Assembly (NCBI RefSeq): GCF_902497855.1
Contig: NZ_CABVHU010000020.1
Coordinates: 62,001-126,000 of the forward strand
Length of the DNA: 64,000 nucleotides
Source of the DNA: Pseudomonas fluorescens
GTDB lineage: Bacteria > Pseudomonadota > Gammaproteobacteria > Pseudomonadales > Pseudomonadaceae
Direction of reading: 5' to 3'
The position numbers were made by a program, and so were the translations under genes. Every line of letters starts with the position of its first letter. Positions within the stretch are counted from its first letter, which is position 1. The notes under the pieces are model-generated. The model saw only the letters and a program-made list of their open reading frames with translations, had not been told where the DNA came from and did not search any database. Positions 1 through 8,843 of this stretch are shown in pieces.

Positions 1-1
1 C

Positions 2-976
2 CATCAGGCAGCGCGCGCCATCGCGCCCGCCCTCGCTACCGGCAATACCGTGGTGGCCAAACCCTCCGAACACACCTCTGCCTCTTTGGTGGAGCTGGCG
101 CGCATTGCCGTGCAAGCCGGAGTGCCTGCCGGCGTCTTCAACGTCATCGTGGGTAAAGGCAGCGTGATCGGTCCTGCCATGGCGCACAACCCGCACATCC
201 GCAAAATCTCCTTTACTGGCGGCCTACGCGCCGGCCAGGAACTGGGACACATCGCCGCCGAGCGCATCCTGCCGCTGACCCTTGAATTGGGCGGCAAATC
301 CGCCAACATCGTGTTCGACGACGCAGACCTCGATGCGGCCGCCAAAGGCTCGACCAAGGCGTTTACCTGGAACAGCGGCCAATGGTGCGCGGCAGGCACG
401 CGGTTGCTGGTCCAGGAAAACATCCATGACCGCTTCGTCGACAAGCTGGTTGCCGAGGTGGGTGCCTTGCGTGTCGGCCCGGAGGATGACTCGACGTCCG
501 GGCCGATTACCACTCATGCGCAGTTCGAGAAGATCCAGAGCTACTTCGCCATCGCCGAGCGCGAGGGGCTCAAGCCTGCGATCGGCGGCAAGGTGGCCAC
601 GCGAGCAGGCTATGAGAATGGCTGGTACATCGAACCGACGGTCTATACCGGTGTGACCAACGATATGACCCTGGCGCGCGAGGAGATCTTCGGGCCTATT
701 GTCTGCGTCATTCCCTTCAAGGACGAAGCCGATGCGCTGCGGATCGCCAACGACAGCGAATTCGGCCTCGGTGCCGGTATCTGGAGCCGTGACATCGGCC
801 GGGTACATCGGGTTGCCGCGCAGCTGGAGGCCGGCCGGATTGTCGTCAACGAGTACAGCGGAGGTTTCGTCCAGACGCCATGCGGTGGCTTCAAGCAAAG
901 TGGCTACGGTCGCGAGCAAGGTATCGACGCCCTCTCCCACTATACCCAGCTCAAATCCGTGATTATCCGCTTGTAG
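2..976 (+). CDS. Aldehyde dehydrogenase (NAD(P)+), 3' part only
   Basis: The gene is cut by the left window edge; the open frame runs in from base 2, and the GTG at 50 is internal. It encodes the C-terminal two thirds of an aldehyde dehydrogenase, which oxidises an aldehyde to the acid in the cytoplasm. The catalytic glutamate lies in LELGGKSANIVFDDADLD and the catalytic cysteine in NSGQWCAAGTR. EEIFGPIVCVIPF and the C-terminal GGFKQSGYGREQG are family signatures. The substrate cannot be told from sequence. The stop codon TAG is itself part of a REP palindrome that begins at 972, so the last codons may have been reshaped by the REP element. Confidence 0.93.
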   Translation, partial: HQAARAIAPALATGNTVVAKPSEHTSASLVELARIAVQAGVPAGVFNVIVGKGSVIGPAMAHNPHIRKISFTGGLRAGQELGHIAAERILPLTLELGGKSANIVFDDADLDAAAKGSTKAFTWNSGQWCAAGTRLLVQENIHDRFVDKLVAEVGALRVGPEDDSTSGPITTHAQFEKIQSYFAIAEREGLKPAIGGKVATRAGYENGWYIEPTVYTGVTNDMTLAREEIFGPIVCVIPFKDEADALRIANDSEFGLGAGIWSRDIGRVHRVAAQLEAGRIVVNEYSGGFVQTPCGGFKQSGYGREQGIDALSHYTQLKSVIIRL

Positions 977-1086
977 GAGCTGGCTTGTCGGGTCGCCGCA
1001 TCGCAGCGATGGTCGTTAACGATAACGCGTGTGACTTGGATAAACGCGGCGCACTTGAGTCCATCGCCGGCAAGCCGGCTCCTACG
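972..1086. repeat. REP inverted pair after aldehyde dehydrogenase gene
   Basis: The left arm TGTAGGAGCTGGCTTG and the right arm CAAGCCGGCTCCTAC form an inverted pair about 115 bp long. It is of the same family as the elements at 35029, 51297, 54031 and 62637. The left arm supplies the stop codon of the upstream gene. Confidence 0.8.
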
Positions 1087-1132
1087 GGTATTGCGTTATC
1101 GGTGTTTCCCGGGATTGCGTGAAGAACCAAAC

Positions 1133-1163
1133 AAAAGGGCGCAGCCATTGACTGCGCCCTTTT
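1133..1163 (-). terminator. Rho-independent terminator of the OprD gene
   Basis: A near-perfect 12-bp stem (AAAAGGGCGCAG with CTGCGCCCTTTT) has a 7-nt loop. Read on the minus strand it is followed by TTTTGTTTGG. It lies about 20 bp after the porin stop codon. Confidence 0.82.
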
Positions 1164-1183
1164 CGTTTACTGGCGGAGACTGT

Positions 1184-2470
1184 TTACCAGATCGCCAGGG
1201 AATAGCTGAGGACCAACCTGTTTTCGTCGATATCGCTGGCAAAGTTGCTGCGCGTGCTGGCGTTCTTCCATCTCACACCCAGGTTTTTCAATACGCCACT
1301 CTGAATGACGTACGCCAATTCAGTGTCTCGTTCCCACTCCTTTCCAGCCTGAGCGCGGTTGCGCACACTCACCTCGTCGCCCGATAGATAGCGGGTCATG
1401 AAGGTCAGGCCAGGAATGCCAAGCGCCGTGAAGTTGTAGTCGTAGCGCAGTTGCCAGGAACGCTCATCCTGATTACCGAAATCATTGATCTGCACTAGGT
1501 TGATCAGATACGCGTCGGTGCCGTTGAGGTTGGCGAAGCCGGTGGCCCCGCTCATGCGTTGATAGCCAAGGCCTACCGAATGGCCGATCGCGCTGTAGGT
1601 GAACATCGCGCCGAGGGCGGAGTTTTCGACGTTGCTGCCGCCCTCCCCGAGGCTACGCGCCCAGCGGATATCGGACGTGAGCGTTTGTCGTTCGGTGAGC
1701 GCCAGCTTGTGGTTCAAGGTCAGGTAATGCTGCTGGTAGATGCCATCCAGAGCACCATAGTGGTAGGCCGTACTCAATGCCGGCGTCCAGCGATAGGTCG
1801 CCCCTGCGAAATCGAAGCGCTCACTGCTTGTTTTCCGGCCTGACCGGATATTGCGTGCAGCGCCGTTGAAAACCGTCATGAGCTCATTGTCGCTTGAGTT
1901 ACGCAGGTTGATCCGGTCGAATCGCCCGAGATCGAAGGTGGTATTGCTCAGGTCGGCACTGTTGAGCCAGGCACCACGAAATGTCTGCGGCAACAAACGC
2001 GTGTCGTTGTACATCGCCACGGGCATTTTGGGCATCAGGGTGCCGGCTTTCAGCGTGCTTTGCGCCATGCGTAACTTGGCGGTCAGCCCCAATTTGCTGT
2101 ATTCATCCTGGGCGCGCCCGGCCGGGTCGCGATCAGTAACGAGCAAACCCGTGCCGGTTCTGGATGGGCCCGAGTCCAATTTGACGCCGAGCATGCCCAA
2201 TGCATCCAGGCCAACGCCGATCGCTCCGGGGGTAAAGCCGGATTCATAGCGCAGGACAAAACCCTGGGCCCACTCTTGCGCCTTGCTTTGCGCCGCACCT
2301 GATTGGCGAAAGTCGCGATTGAAGTAGTAGTTGCGTAAATCCATGCTGGCTTTGCTGTCGGTGATGAAGTCCGCATGAGCCGGCGAATGCACAGTGCTGA
2401 CTGCGCCGCACAATGCCAGTCCTGAGGCGCGTTGAAAATGCTTGCGATGGCGCGTTTTAGCGATCTTCAT
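1184..2470 (-). CDS. OprD-family outer membrane porin (Occ channel)
   Basis: This encodes a 428-residue substrate-specific outer-membrane channel of the OprD family, which takes up small carboxylates, amino acids or peptides. The start at 2470 gives MKIAKTRHRKH, a basic signal peptide start. AAGAGAT is correctly placed upstream, and the in-frame start 12 codons earlier lacks this. After the signal peptide, HADFITDSKASMDLRNYYFNRDF is typical of OprD. The chain alternates short beta segments and ends in an aromatic residue (LSYSLAIW), as expected for Bam-dependent insertion. It is divergent from the LysR gene at 2695. The substrate is unknown; the neighbouring dehydrogenases suggest a small organic acid. 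Confidence 0.92.
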   Translation of the reverse strand: MKIAKTRHRKHFQRASGLALCGAVSTVHSPAHADFITDSKASMDLRNYYFNRDFRQSGAAQSKAQEWAQGFVLRYESGFTPGAIGVGLDALGMLGVKLDSGPSRTGTGLLVTDRDPAGRAQDEYSKLGLTAKLRMAQSTLKAGTLMPKMPVAMYNDTRLLPQTFRGAWLNSADLSNTTFDLGRFDRINLRNSSDNELMTVFNGAARNIRSGRKTSSERFDFAGATYRWTPALSTAYHYGALDGIYQQHYLTLNHKLALTERQTLTSDIRWARSLGEGGSNVENSALGAMFTYSAIGHSVGLGYQRMSGATGFANLNGTDAYLINLVQINDFGNQDERSWQLRYDYNFTALGIPGLTFMTRYLSGDEVSVRNRAQAGKEWERDTELAYVIQSGVLKNLGVRWKNASTRSNFASDIDENRLVLSYSLAIW

Positions 2471-2694
2471 AAATGGATCTCTTATTGTTGTCGGGAGCTG
2501 CACCACGACCGCATGGCGCGTGCGCGCCGATCGTAGAAATCGCAGACCCCGGACGACAATCGATTAAAACGGGCGCCCACCTTGAGCTTTTATCAAGCGT
2601 TCACTTTATTGTTGGGATGCGCCGGGCAATTAAATACACTCCGCGTCCCCGTTTTTTCCAATACAGTAACTTCCAACAACAAGAGATGACTTCC

Positions 2695-3600
2695 ATGGAC
2701 CGACTGCCGCCACTGAATGCCATCCGTGCCTTTGAGTCCGTTGCGCGTCATCTGAGCATCACCCATGCCGCCGATGAGTTGAATGTCACGCCCGGTGCGG
2801 TCAGTCGGCAGATCCGCGCGCTCGAGGAATTTCTCGGACTCGACCTGTTTGTGCGGGGGCATCGGCAAATCACCTTGACCCACTCCGGCGAACAATATTT
2901 TCGTGCGGTGGCGAGGGTGATCGAAGACTTGCGCGGCGCCACGAAGAAACTCATGTCGCCGCCCCTGCGTCGGCAAATCAAGGTGCGCGCCTACACCACG
3001 TTTGCCATGCAATGGTTGATACCCAGGCTTGCCAGCTTTCACGCCGAACATCCCAAGATCGAGGTGTTGTTGACCGCATCGCTTGAACCGGTCGATTTTT
3101 ACAAGGAAGACATCGACGCGGCGATCCGTCTCGGTGCCGGCGAATGGCCCAATTGCAATTGTTACGTGTTGAGCGATAACCGCCTTGCACCGGTCTGCAG
3201 CCCTTCCCTTCTGCAGCACGGCCCGGGCCTCAATGCACCCGCCGACATCGCGCAGTACACCATGCTGCACTCGATCGCCAGGCCCGAAGACTGGCGCTAC
3301 TGGCTGGAGGCAAGCGGTGTGAGCCGTGACGTCGATGCGCTTGCCGGAATGTCATATCAGAGCTCTTCGATGGTCTATGCCGCTGCCGCCGGTGGCCAGG
3401 GGATTGCCATGGCGCAGTTGTTCCTGGTCGAGAAGGAACTGCGGGACGGCACCCTGATCAGGCCATTCGAACAGATCGTCGACATGGGCGTGTACACCTA
3501 TTATCTGCTCACGCCCAGGCACCGCGAAGAGAGCGATGACACGCGGGTTTTTCGCGAGTGGATCCTGGAACAGGCACGTTTGACCCGCGAAGGCGCTTGA
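2695..3600 (+). CDS. LysR-family regulator, GcvA-like
   Basis: This is a 301-residue transcription factor. The N-terminal winged helix-turn-helix (MDRLPPLNAIRAFESVARHLSITHAADELNVTPGAVSRQIRALE) matches the GcvA subgroup closely, and a periplasmic-binding-like effector domain follows. I chose the ATG at 2695 because AAGAG lies nine bases upstream; for the ATG at 2686 the same motif would abut the codon. It probably regulates the divergent porin gene and/or the dehydrogenase gene at 3695. The effector is unknown. Confidence 0.93.
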   Translation: MDRLPPLNAIRAFESVARHLSITHAADELNVTPGAVSRQIRALEEFLGLDLFVRGHRQITLTHSGEQYFRAVARVIEDLRGATKKLMSPPLRRQIKVRAYTTFAMQWLIPRLASFHAEHPKIEVLLTASLEPVDFYKEDIDAAIRLGAGEWPNCNCYVLSDNRLAPVCSPSLLQHGPGLNAPADIAQYTMLHSIARPEDWRYWLEASGVSRDVDALAGMSYQSSSMVYAAAAGGQGIAMAQLFLVEKELRDGTLIRPFEQIVDMGVYTYYLLTPRHREESDDTRVFREWILEQARLTREGA

Positions 3601-3633
3601 GTTTTTGTCAACCCAAAGGGGCCAATAACTCCT

Positions 3634-3663
3634 TTGTCGCAGGGCAATCGCCGCACCTAGGAT
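3634..3663 (+). promoter_or_regulatory. Possible sigma-70 promoter for the 3695 gene
   Basis: TTGTCG (3634-3639) and TAGGAT (3658-3663) are separated by 18 bp, about 30 bp upstream of the ATG at 3695. The match to consensus is moderate and there is no other support. Confidence 0.35.
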
Positions 3664-3694
3664 GATGTCTTCCCAATAATAAGGACGACACGCG

Positions 3695-4633
3695 ATGAGC
3701 CCTCTTCCTCCGCATTCAGACGCTGCAGCGAGCGAAACCATCGGCTTTATCGGGTTAGGCGCCATGGGCCAGAAAATGGCCCACCACCTGCTCGACAATG
3801 GCTATGGCCTGAGCCTCTTCGACCCCAATCCGCAGGTATTGGCGCCCTTGCTCGCACGCGGAGCGCGCAGCCATGGCAGCCCCCGCGATGTCGCCGATCA
3901 CGCGCGGATCGTGCTGATTTGCGTGCCGACTCCGGATATCGTCGAGCACGTGGTGCTGGGCGACAACGGGGTCATCCACGGGCAACAGGTGAAAATCCTG
4001 GTGGACCACTCGACCACCGGTCCGAGCATGGCCAGGCGTATCGAACAGGCGCTGCGCGATCGGGGTATCCAGGCATTGGACGCGCCGTTGGCCGGTGGCG
4101 TGACAGGCGCACTCAATGGCACCCTGTCGGTGATGGTGGGGGGTGACAAGACCGCCTACCAACAGTGCGAGCCGGTGTTCGCCTGTTTCGGCAAAAAAGT
4201 CGAGCATATCGGCACAACGCCAGGCCTGGGCCAGACCTTGAAGCTGGTCAACAACATGATCGTTGGCGCCACTCTGGTGGCCACCAGCGAAGCACTGCTG
4301 TTCGGTATCAAGTCCGGGCTCGAACCCGGGCAAATGCTGGAAATGCTCAACGCAAGCACCGCGCGCAGCTTCAGCAGCGAACATATACTGGCCGGTACCG
4401 TCCTGCCGCGCCAATTCGACTTCGGCTTTCGCCTGGACCTGATGCGCAAGGATGTACGGCTGTTCCTGGCCGAGGCGGAAAACATCGGCACACCGGCTTT
4501 CACCTGCGCTGTGGTCAAACAGTTCTTCGATCAGGCCATGAGCGAAGGCGATCCGGCGCGGGATATGACCCATGTGGTCAAAGTGCTCGAGAAAATGGCC
4601 GGAACGACCATCGACGGGCATACGTCCCCATAG
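3695..4633 (+). CDS. NAD(P)-dependent 3-hydroxyisobutyrate dehydrogenase family oxidoreductase
   Basis: This 312-residue protein belongs to the beta-hydroxyacid dehydrogenase family, which includes 3-hydroxyisobutyrate dehydrogenase and tartronate semialdehyde reductase. The N-terminal Rossmann motif is IGFIGLGAMGQKMAHHLL (about residues 15-32). The substrate-binding segment DAPLAGGVTGALNGTLSVMVGG is present, as is the catalytic lysine in LGQTLKLVNNMIVGA. The translation start is preceded by AATAAGGACG. The next gene, an SDR, starts 94 bp downstream. Sequence alone does not fix the substrate. Confidence 0.88.
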   Translation: MSPLPPHSDAAASETIGFIGLGAMGQKMAHHLLDNGYGLSLFDPNPQVLAPLLARGARSHGSPRDVADHARIVLICVPTPDIVEHVVLGDNGVIHGQQVKILVDHSTTGPSMARRIEQALRDRGIQALDAPLAGGVTGALNGTLSVMVGGDKTAYQQCEPVFACFGKKVEHIGTTPGLGQTLKLVNNMIVGATLVATSEALLFGIKSGLEPGQMLEMLNASTARSFSSEHILAGTVLPRQFDFGFRLDLMRKDVRLFLAEAENIGTPAFTCAVVKQFFDQAMSEGDPARDMTHVVKVLEKMAGTTIDGHTSP

Positions 4634-4686
4634 CCTCACCTCCTCTTTTTTCCATGGATGCAAGCAAGTTACCGACGAAGGAATTT

Positions 4687-4710
4687 TCGATTCAATTCGA
4701 TTCAATTCGA
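4687..4710. repeat. Short tandem repeat TTCAATTCGA upstream of an SDR gene
   Basis: The 10-bp unit TTCAATTCGA occurs at 4691-4700 and 4701-4710 and is preceded by a partial copy (TTCGA). It lies just before the Shine-Dalgarno sequence of the gene at 4728. It is AT-rich and may affect promoter or leader function; no function is shown. Confidence 0.6.
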
Positions 4711-4727
4711 TACGTGGAGACACTGTC

Positions 4728-5558
4728 ATGCGTACTTGGTTGATTACCGGTTCATCCCGTGGTTTTGGTGCCCTGCTCACGCAACGGGCGCTGGAGGCTG
4801 GCGACAACGTTATCGCCACCGCAAGAAAACCGGCCGATGTGACGGCCAGGTTCGGCGAGCACCCGCGGTTGTTCGCGGTGAAACTGGACGTGACGCGCGA
4901 GAGCGATGCCCATGAAGCAATCGCAGAAGGCATCCAGCGTTTTGGCCGGATCGATATTCTGGTCAACAACGCAGGCTATGGCTTGTTGGGGGCGGTCGAA
5001 GAAGCAAGCACTGCTGAGGTGCACAACATTTTCAGCACCAACGTCTTCGGTTTGCTCAACGTCACGCGGGCCGTGCTACCGCATATGCGCAAGCAGCGCT
5101 CGGGGCACATCATCAACTTTTCCTCGCTCGGAGGTTACCAAGCCTACGTCGGTTGGGGGGTTTATGGCGCGACCAAGTTCGCTGTCGAGGGCTTGACCGA
5201 AGCCTTGGCGCAGGAACTGATGCCACTCGGTGTAAAGGCTACGGTGGTTGAGCCGGGTTTTTTCCGCACCGACTTTCTCGATGAGCAGTCGCTTGTCACA
5301 TCCCCCGTGGTGATCGCGGACTACGACGCCACTGTCGGTGCCATGCGCCGGTTTGCCGAAACGGCCAATCATGGTCAGCCCGGTGATCCCGAGAAGCTTG
5401 CAGGGGCCATCCTGGCATTGGTCGACGCGCCCAACCCACCCTTGCGTTTACCTTTGGGCAGTGACGCCATAGAAAGGATTGAACAGAAGAACGCGGCCGT
5501 TGCCTCTGAGCTGGAACAGTGGCGTGAGTTGTCTTTGTCCACTGATTTCAAGGCGTAG
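4728..5558 (+). CDS. Short-chain dehydrogenase/reductase
   Basis: This is a 276-residue classical SDR. The coenzyme motif TGSSRGFG lies at the N-terminus, NNAGYG follows in the middle, and the catalytic YGATK (YxxxK) is preceded by the serine in NFSSLGG. The start at 4728 has GGAGA eight bases upstream; the longer frame beginning at 4572 overlaps the previous gene and has no ribosome site. The length and the C-terminal region resemble SDRs that reduce or oxidise small ketones and alcohols. Its substrate is unknown. It may be cotranscribed with the dehydrogenase upstream and is followed by a terminator. Confidence 0.9.
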   Translation: MRTWLITGSSRGFGALLTQRALEAGDNVIATARKPADVTARFGEHPRLFAVKLDVTRESDAHEAIAEGIQRFGRIDILVNNAGYGLLGAVEEASTAEVHNIFSTNVFGLLNVTRAVLPHMRKQRSGHIINFSSLGGYQAYVGWGVYGATKFAVEGLTEALAQELMPLGVKATVVEPGFFRTDFLDEQSLVTSPVVIADYDATVGAMRRFAETANHGQPGDPEKLAGAILALVDAPNPPLRLPLGSDAIERIEQKNAAVASELEQWRELSLSTDFKA

Positions 5559-5566
5559 GATAATCC

Positions 5567-5589
5567 AGGCGGGCCGTTAAGGCCCGCCT
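5567..5589 (+). terminator. GC-rich hairpin terminator after the SDR gene
   Basis: A perfect 9-bp stem (AGGCGGGCC with GGCCCGCCT) has a 5-nt loop and lies 8 bp after the stop codon. The U-tract is weak (CCATCTGC). Confidence 0.65.
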
Positions 5590-5710
5590 CCATCTGCATC
5601 ACTCAATGAGCCCCTCCGCCGCTGCTGGCTTTACTTTTTCTCAATTGAACCGCGTTTTTATATCGTTTGTCGCCCATTGAGGCGTGGCCGAACATACCTC
5701 CAGACGTCGC

Positions 5711-5725
5711 TATCGAGCGTCGATA
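5711..5725. promoter_or_regulatory. Palindrome TATCGA-GCG-TCGATA upstream of the CoA operon
   Basis: This perfect 6-3-6 inverted repeat sits immediately upstream of the AGGAGG ribosome site at 5731. The position is typical of an operator for a repressor acting in the leader. No regulator gene is adjacent to the operon, so the cognate protein is unknown. Confidence 0.4.
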
Positions 5726-5740
5726 AAAACAGGAGGTCAC

Positions 5741-6100
5741 ATGAACAGTCCGTCACCCATCTGGGCATCCACCACACCGCCCGGTCTTGCTGCCTCGCGA
5801 CATCTGGGCACTGACGAAGTCTTCTTTCCCGCGGTACCTGACGATTCGCCACTGGCCGACCAGTTCCAGGACACCATTCTGAGCGTGGAAGGCCGCGTGT
5901 ACAGCTTCACCATCATGCACCCCAGCCCCAAGAGCGGTTTGAACCCCTTCGTTCTGGCCTACGTCGACCTGCCAGGTCCCGTGCGCCTTTTCGGCCGCCT
6001 CAAGGGCAGCAGCGACCGCCCGTTCATTGGCGAAAAATGCCGAGTGGTTGCCGACGAGACGTTTGGCTACGTATTCGAATCCCTGGAGGTACGTCCATGA
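5741..6100 (+). CDS. OB-fold DUF35 protein, thiolase partner
   Basis: This 119-residue protein belongs to the OB-fold/DUF35 group that pairs with SCPx-type thiolases. SVEGRVYSFTIMHP, LAYVDLPGPVRLFGRL and GEKCRVV follow the OB-fold strand pattern. Most DUF35 proteins carry an N-terminal rubredoxin-like zinc ribbon with two CxxC pairs; here the only cysteine is the one in EKCRV, so the zinc ribbon is absent. A perfect AGGAGG precedes the start. The stop overlaps the thiolase ATG (ATGA), so the two are translationally coupled and probably form a complex. It is the first gene of a six-gene operon. Confidence 0.85.
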   Translation: MNSPSPIWASTTPPGLAASRHLGTDEVFFPAVPDDSPLADQFQDTILSVEGRVYSFTIMHPSPKSGLNPFVLAYVDLPGPVRLFGRLKGSSDRPFIGEKCRVVADETFGYVFESLEVRP

Positions 6101-7242
6101 CCCAGATGCATGTAATGGGCGCTGCGATGACGCCCTTTGGCCGCCACACCGGCGTGATGGCGCCGGAACTTGCCCAGCGAGCGATCCTTGACGCGGTGGC
6201 CGATGCCGGCGTCGCCCTGGCCGACATCCAGGCAGTTTATTGCGCCAATGTGCTGGGCGGGATGATTCTCGGTCAGGTGATCTTGCGTGACCTGGGCCTC
6301 AAGGGTATTCCGGTCTACAACATCGAGAACGCCTGCGCCAGCGGCGCCACCGCTGTCCACCTGGCTCGGCATGCACTGCTGTCCGGGCAATACGAGCGGG
6401 TACTGGTGTTTGGTATCGAGCAACTGACGGCGTTGGGCGGCGGCACCATCCCCATGCAGCGCAACGATCGCATGACCGACCTGTACGCCACCGCCGGTAT
6501 GGTTCTGCCGGCAGTGTATGCCATGCGCGCCACCCGCTTTATCCATGAGCGAGAAGCCAAGCCAGCCGACCTCGCAGCTGTTGCCGTGAAAAACCGCCAC
6601 CATGGTTCGCTCAATGAGTATGCGCAGCAGCGTACCGAAGTCACCCTGGAACAGGTGTTGAGCTCGCGGATGATCGCCGATCCGCTGACCCTGTTGCAGT
6701 GCTGCCCGTCGCAAGTCGATGGCGCCGCCGCAATGGTGCTCGGAACGCAGCCGGGTCCACAGGCCAAAGCCGTCAAGGTGCTGGGGTCGATCATTGTCTC
6801 GGGCATGCGCGAAACCGGTGATGACGACATTCTCGATGCCGAAATCACCGCACGCGCGGCGCGCCTGGCCTATGAGCAAGCCGGGGTTGCGCCCGCCGAC
6901 ATCGGCGTGGTCGAGCTGCATGACGCCTTCACGATCGCCGAACTGCTCTATTACGAAGCCCTCGGCCTGGCGGCACCGGGCGAAGCCGTGTCGCTGTTGC
7001 ACTCGGGTGCCACCGCCCTCGGCGGTCGCGTTCCGGTCAACCCCAGCGGCGGTCTGCTTGCCAAGGGCCATCCGCTGGGTGCCACCGGCGTCGCGCAAAT
7101 GGTCGAGCTGACCTGGCAATTGCAAGGGCGCGCCGGCAGTCGCCAGGCCGGTACACCGAAGCTGGGCCTGGCGCAGTGCACCGGTGGCGGTATCGCCGGT
7201 GTCGATCACGCCGCCTCTGCTGTCCACATTCTGGGAGTTTGA
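6097..7242 (+). CDS. SCPx-type thiolase (acetyl-CoA acetyltransferase family)
   Basis: This 381-residue thiolase should cleave a 3-ketoacyl-CoA with CoA. The nucleophilic cysteine is in NIENACASGATAVH, the HDAF histidine motif is in VELHDAFTIAELL, and the C-terminal NPSGGLLAKGHPLGATG carries the second catalytic histidine. QCTGGG replaces the CGGG loop cysteine motif of classical FadA-type thiolases, as expected for the SCPx/lipid-transfer-type subgroup. The start at 6097 overlaps the DUF35 stop. It is probably the terminal thiolytic step of the operon's beta-oxidation-like pathway. The substrate is unknown. Confidence 0.92.
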   Translation: MTQMHVMGAAMTPFGRHTGVMAPELAQRAILDAVADAGVALADIQAVYCANVLGGMILGQVILRDLGLKGIPVYNIENACASGATAVHLARHALLSGQYERVLVFGIEQLTALGGGTIPMQRNDRMTDLYATAGMVLPAVYAMRATRFIHEREAKPADLAAVAVKNRHHGSLNEYAQQRTEVTLEQVLSSRMIADPLTLLQCCPSQVDGAAAMVLGTQPGPQAKAVKVLGSIIVSGMRETGDDDILDAEITARAARLAYEQAGVAPADIGVVELHDAFTIAELLYYEALGLAAPGEAVSLLHSGATALGGRVPVNPSGGLLAKGHPLGATGVAQMVELTWQLQGRAGSRQAGTPKLGLAQCTGGGIAGVDHAASAVHILGV

Positions 7243-7243
7243 G

Positions 7244-8008
7244 ATGAGCACACGAAATTTCACTGCCACACAGGTCGCCGCGATCACCGGCGCCGCTCGC
7301 GGCATCGGCCTTGCAATCGCCGAACGACTGGCGCGCCAGGGCTTGTTTGTCTATCTGTTGGACCGCGACGAAGCAGCCCTCGCCGCAAGCGTTGATGCCT
7401 TGACGGGGCAAGGGTTGAACGTCGCCGGCATTGCGCTGGATCTGACCGAAGGTGAGGCCGTCAACGCAGCGTTTGCGCGGATCCGCGAAGCCCACGGCTC
7501 GCTCGACTTTCTGGTCAACAACGCCGGCGTGGTCAGGGACAAGCGTTTCCTGAACATGACCGAACAGGACTGGGACCTGGTCGTCGATACCAACCTGCGC
7601 GCCCAGTTCCTGTGCTGCAAGGCCGCCCTGCCGTTGATGCTGGAAAAAGGCTTCGGCCGTATCGTCAACATGTCCTCCAGGGCCTGGCTCGGCGGATTCG
7701 GCCAGGCCAACTACTCGGCGGCCAAGGGCGGCGTGGTGAGCTTGACCCGCAGCCTGGCCATCGAGTTCGCCGCCAAGGGCATCACCGTCAACGCCATCGC
7801 GCCTGGCATTGTCGATACCCCGCTGTTCCAGGGCTTCGCCGCGGACGTGCAGGCAAAACTCAAGGAAACCGTACCGGTAAAACGCATCGGTACCCCCGAG
7901 GACATCGCCAACGCCGTGGAATTTTTCCTCGATCCGGCCAGCGCCTATGTGACCGGGCAAACCTTGTATGTCTGTGGCGGACGCAGTCTGTCGTCGGCCA
8001 GTGTCTGA
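7244..8008 (+). CDS. SDR, 3-hydroxyacyl-CoA dehydrogenase / FabG-like
   Basis: This 254-residue classical SDR starts two bases after the thiolase stop. It has TGAARGIG for NAD(P) binding, NNAGVV, the serine in NMSSRAW and the catalytic YSAAK. Close relatives include FabG-type reductases and 3-hydroxyacyl-CoA dehydrogenases. Between an enoyl-CoA hydratase and a thiolase gene, oxidation of a 3-hydroxyacyl-CoA is the natural role; that is inference from context. Confidence 0.9.
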   Translation: MSTRNFTATQVAAITGAARGIGLAIAERLARQGLFVYLLDRDEAALAASVDALTGQGLNVAGIALDLTEGEAVNAAFARIREAHGSLDFLVNNAGVVRDKRFLNMTEQDWDLVVDTNLRAQFLCCKAALPLMLEKGFGRIVNMSSRAWLGGFGQANYSAAKGGVVSLTRSLAIEFAAKGITVNAIAPGIVDTPLFQGFAADVQAKLKETVPVKRIGTPEDIANAVEFFLDPASAYVTGQTLYVCGGRSLSSASV

Positions 8009-8018
8009 GGTGAGCACC

Positions 8019-8825
8019 ATGCCAGTCTCAATGCAAATACAGGGTGCGATTGCGCTGATAACGCTTGATCGTCCACAGGCCTTGAACGCGCTGGACCTGG
8101 ACTCGCTCCAGGCCCTTCGCGAACACTTGGTGCAGGTGCGCGACGACCCCGAGCTGCGCGTCGCCGTCATCACCGGTGCCGGCGAGCGGGCGTTCTGCGT
8201 CGGCGCGGACCTTAAAAGTACCCGTTCCTCGTCCGCCTCATATGCCCAGGCGCTGTTCCTGGCCAATGAACCAGCGGCGGATGCCGGACTGTACATCCGC
8301 TTGATGGACCTCACCGACCTTGACCTGCACAAGCCGCTGATTGCCGCTGTCAACGGTCACTGCCTGGGCGGTGGTCTGGAGCTGGCGTTGCAATGCGACC
8401 TGCGTATCGCCAGCAGCAGCGCCTCCTTCGGGCTGCCCGAAGCTGCCGTGGGCTCCATCCCGGCAGTCAGTGGTTTGCATCGACTGATGCGGGCGATACC
8501 GGCGGCCCCTGCCATGCAGATGGCCTTGACCGGGCAACGCATCGATGCCCATCAGGCACTGACTATCGGCCTGATCTCCGAACGGCTGGACAGCCACGAC
8601 GCATTGCTGGCCCGTGCCATGGCGCTCGCCGAGCGCATTGCACGGCAGGCGCCCCTGGCCATACAGGCACTGCAAACCCTGTCACGCAGCACAGCGCACC
8701 TCAGCGACCGCGATGCCCAGCGTTTGACCGAGTTGTATTGGGGGGTGCTGCGCGATACCGAAGATCGCATCGAGGGCCGTCAAGCCTTCGCCGAGAAACG
8801 TGTACCGCACTACAAGGGCCGCTAG
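8019..8825 (+). CDS. Enoyl-CoA hydratase/isomerase family protein
   Basis: This 268-residue crotonase-fold enzyme should hydrate an enoyl-CoA. The oxyanion-hole segments AFCVGADLK and NGHCLGGGLELALQCDL are present. Both glutamates of the hydratase active site are conserved (LGGGLE and FGLPE), which favours true hydratase activity. I chose the ATG at 8019 with GAGGTGAG upstream; the longer frame from 7968 overlaps the SDR. It lies 10 bp after the SDR in the same operon. Confidence 0.92.
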   Translation: MPVSMQIQGAIALITLDRPQALNALDLDSLQALREHLVQVRDDPELRVAVITGAGERAFCVGADLKSTRSSSASYAQALFLANEPAADAGLYIRLMDLTDLDLHKPLIAAVNGHCLGGGLELALQCDLRIASSSASFGLPEAAVGSIPAVSGLHRLMRAIPAAPAMQMALTGQRIDAHQALTIGLISERLDSHDALLARAMALAERIARQAPLAIQALQTLSRSTAHLSDRDAQRLTELYWGVLRDTEDRIEGRQAFAEKRVPHYKGR

Positions 8826-8843
8826 GTGGCCCGAGGAGCGATC

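Noticed and set aside
4691..4710. TTCAATTCGA tandem repeat as an operator
   Set aside because: The units are direct, AT-rich and unmatched elsewhere in the window; listed only as a repeat.
3755..4969. 404-codon minus-strand frame
   Set aside because: It is antisense to the hydroxyisobutyrate dehydrogenase-family and SDR genes; no family features.
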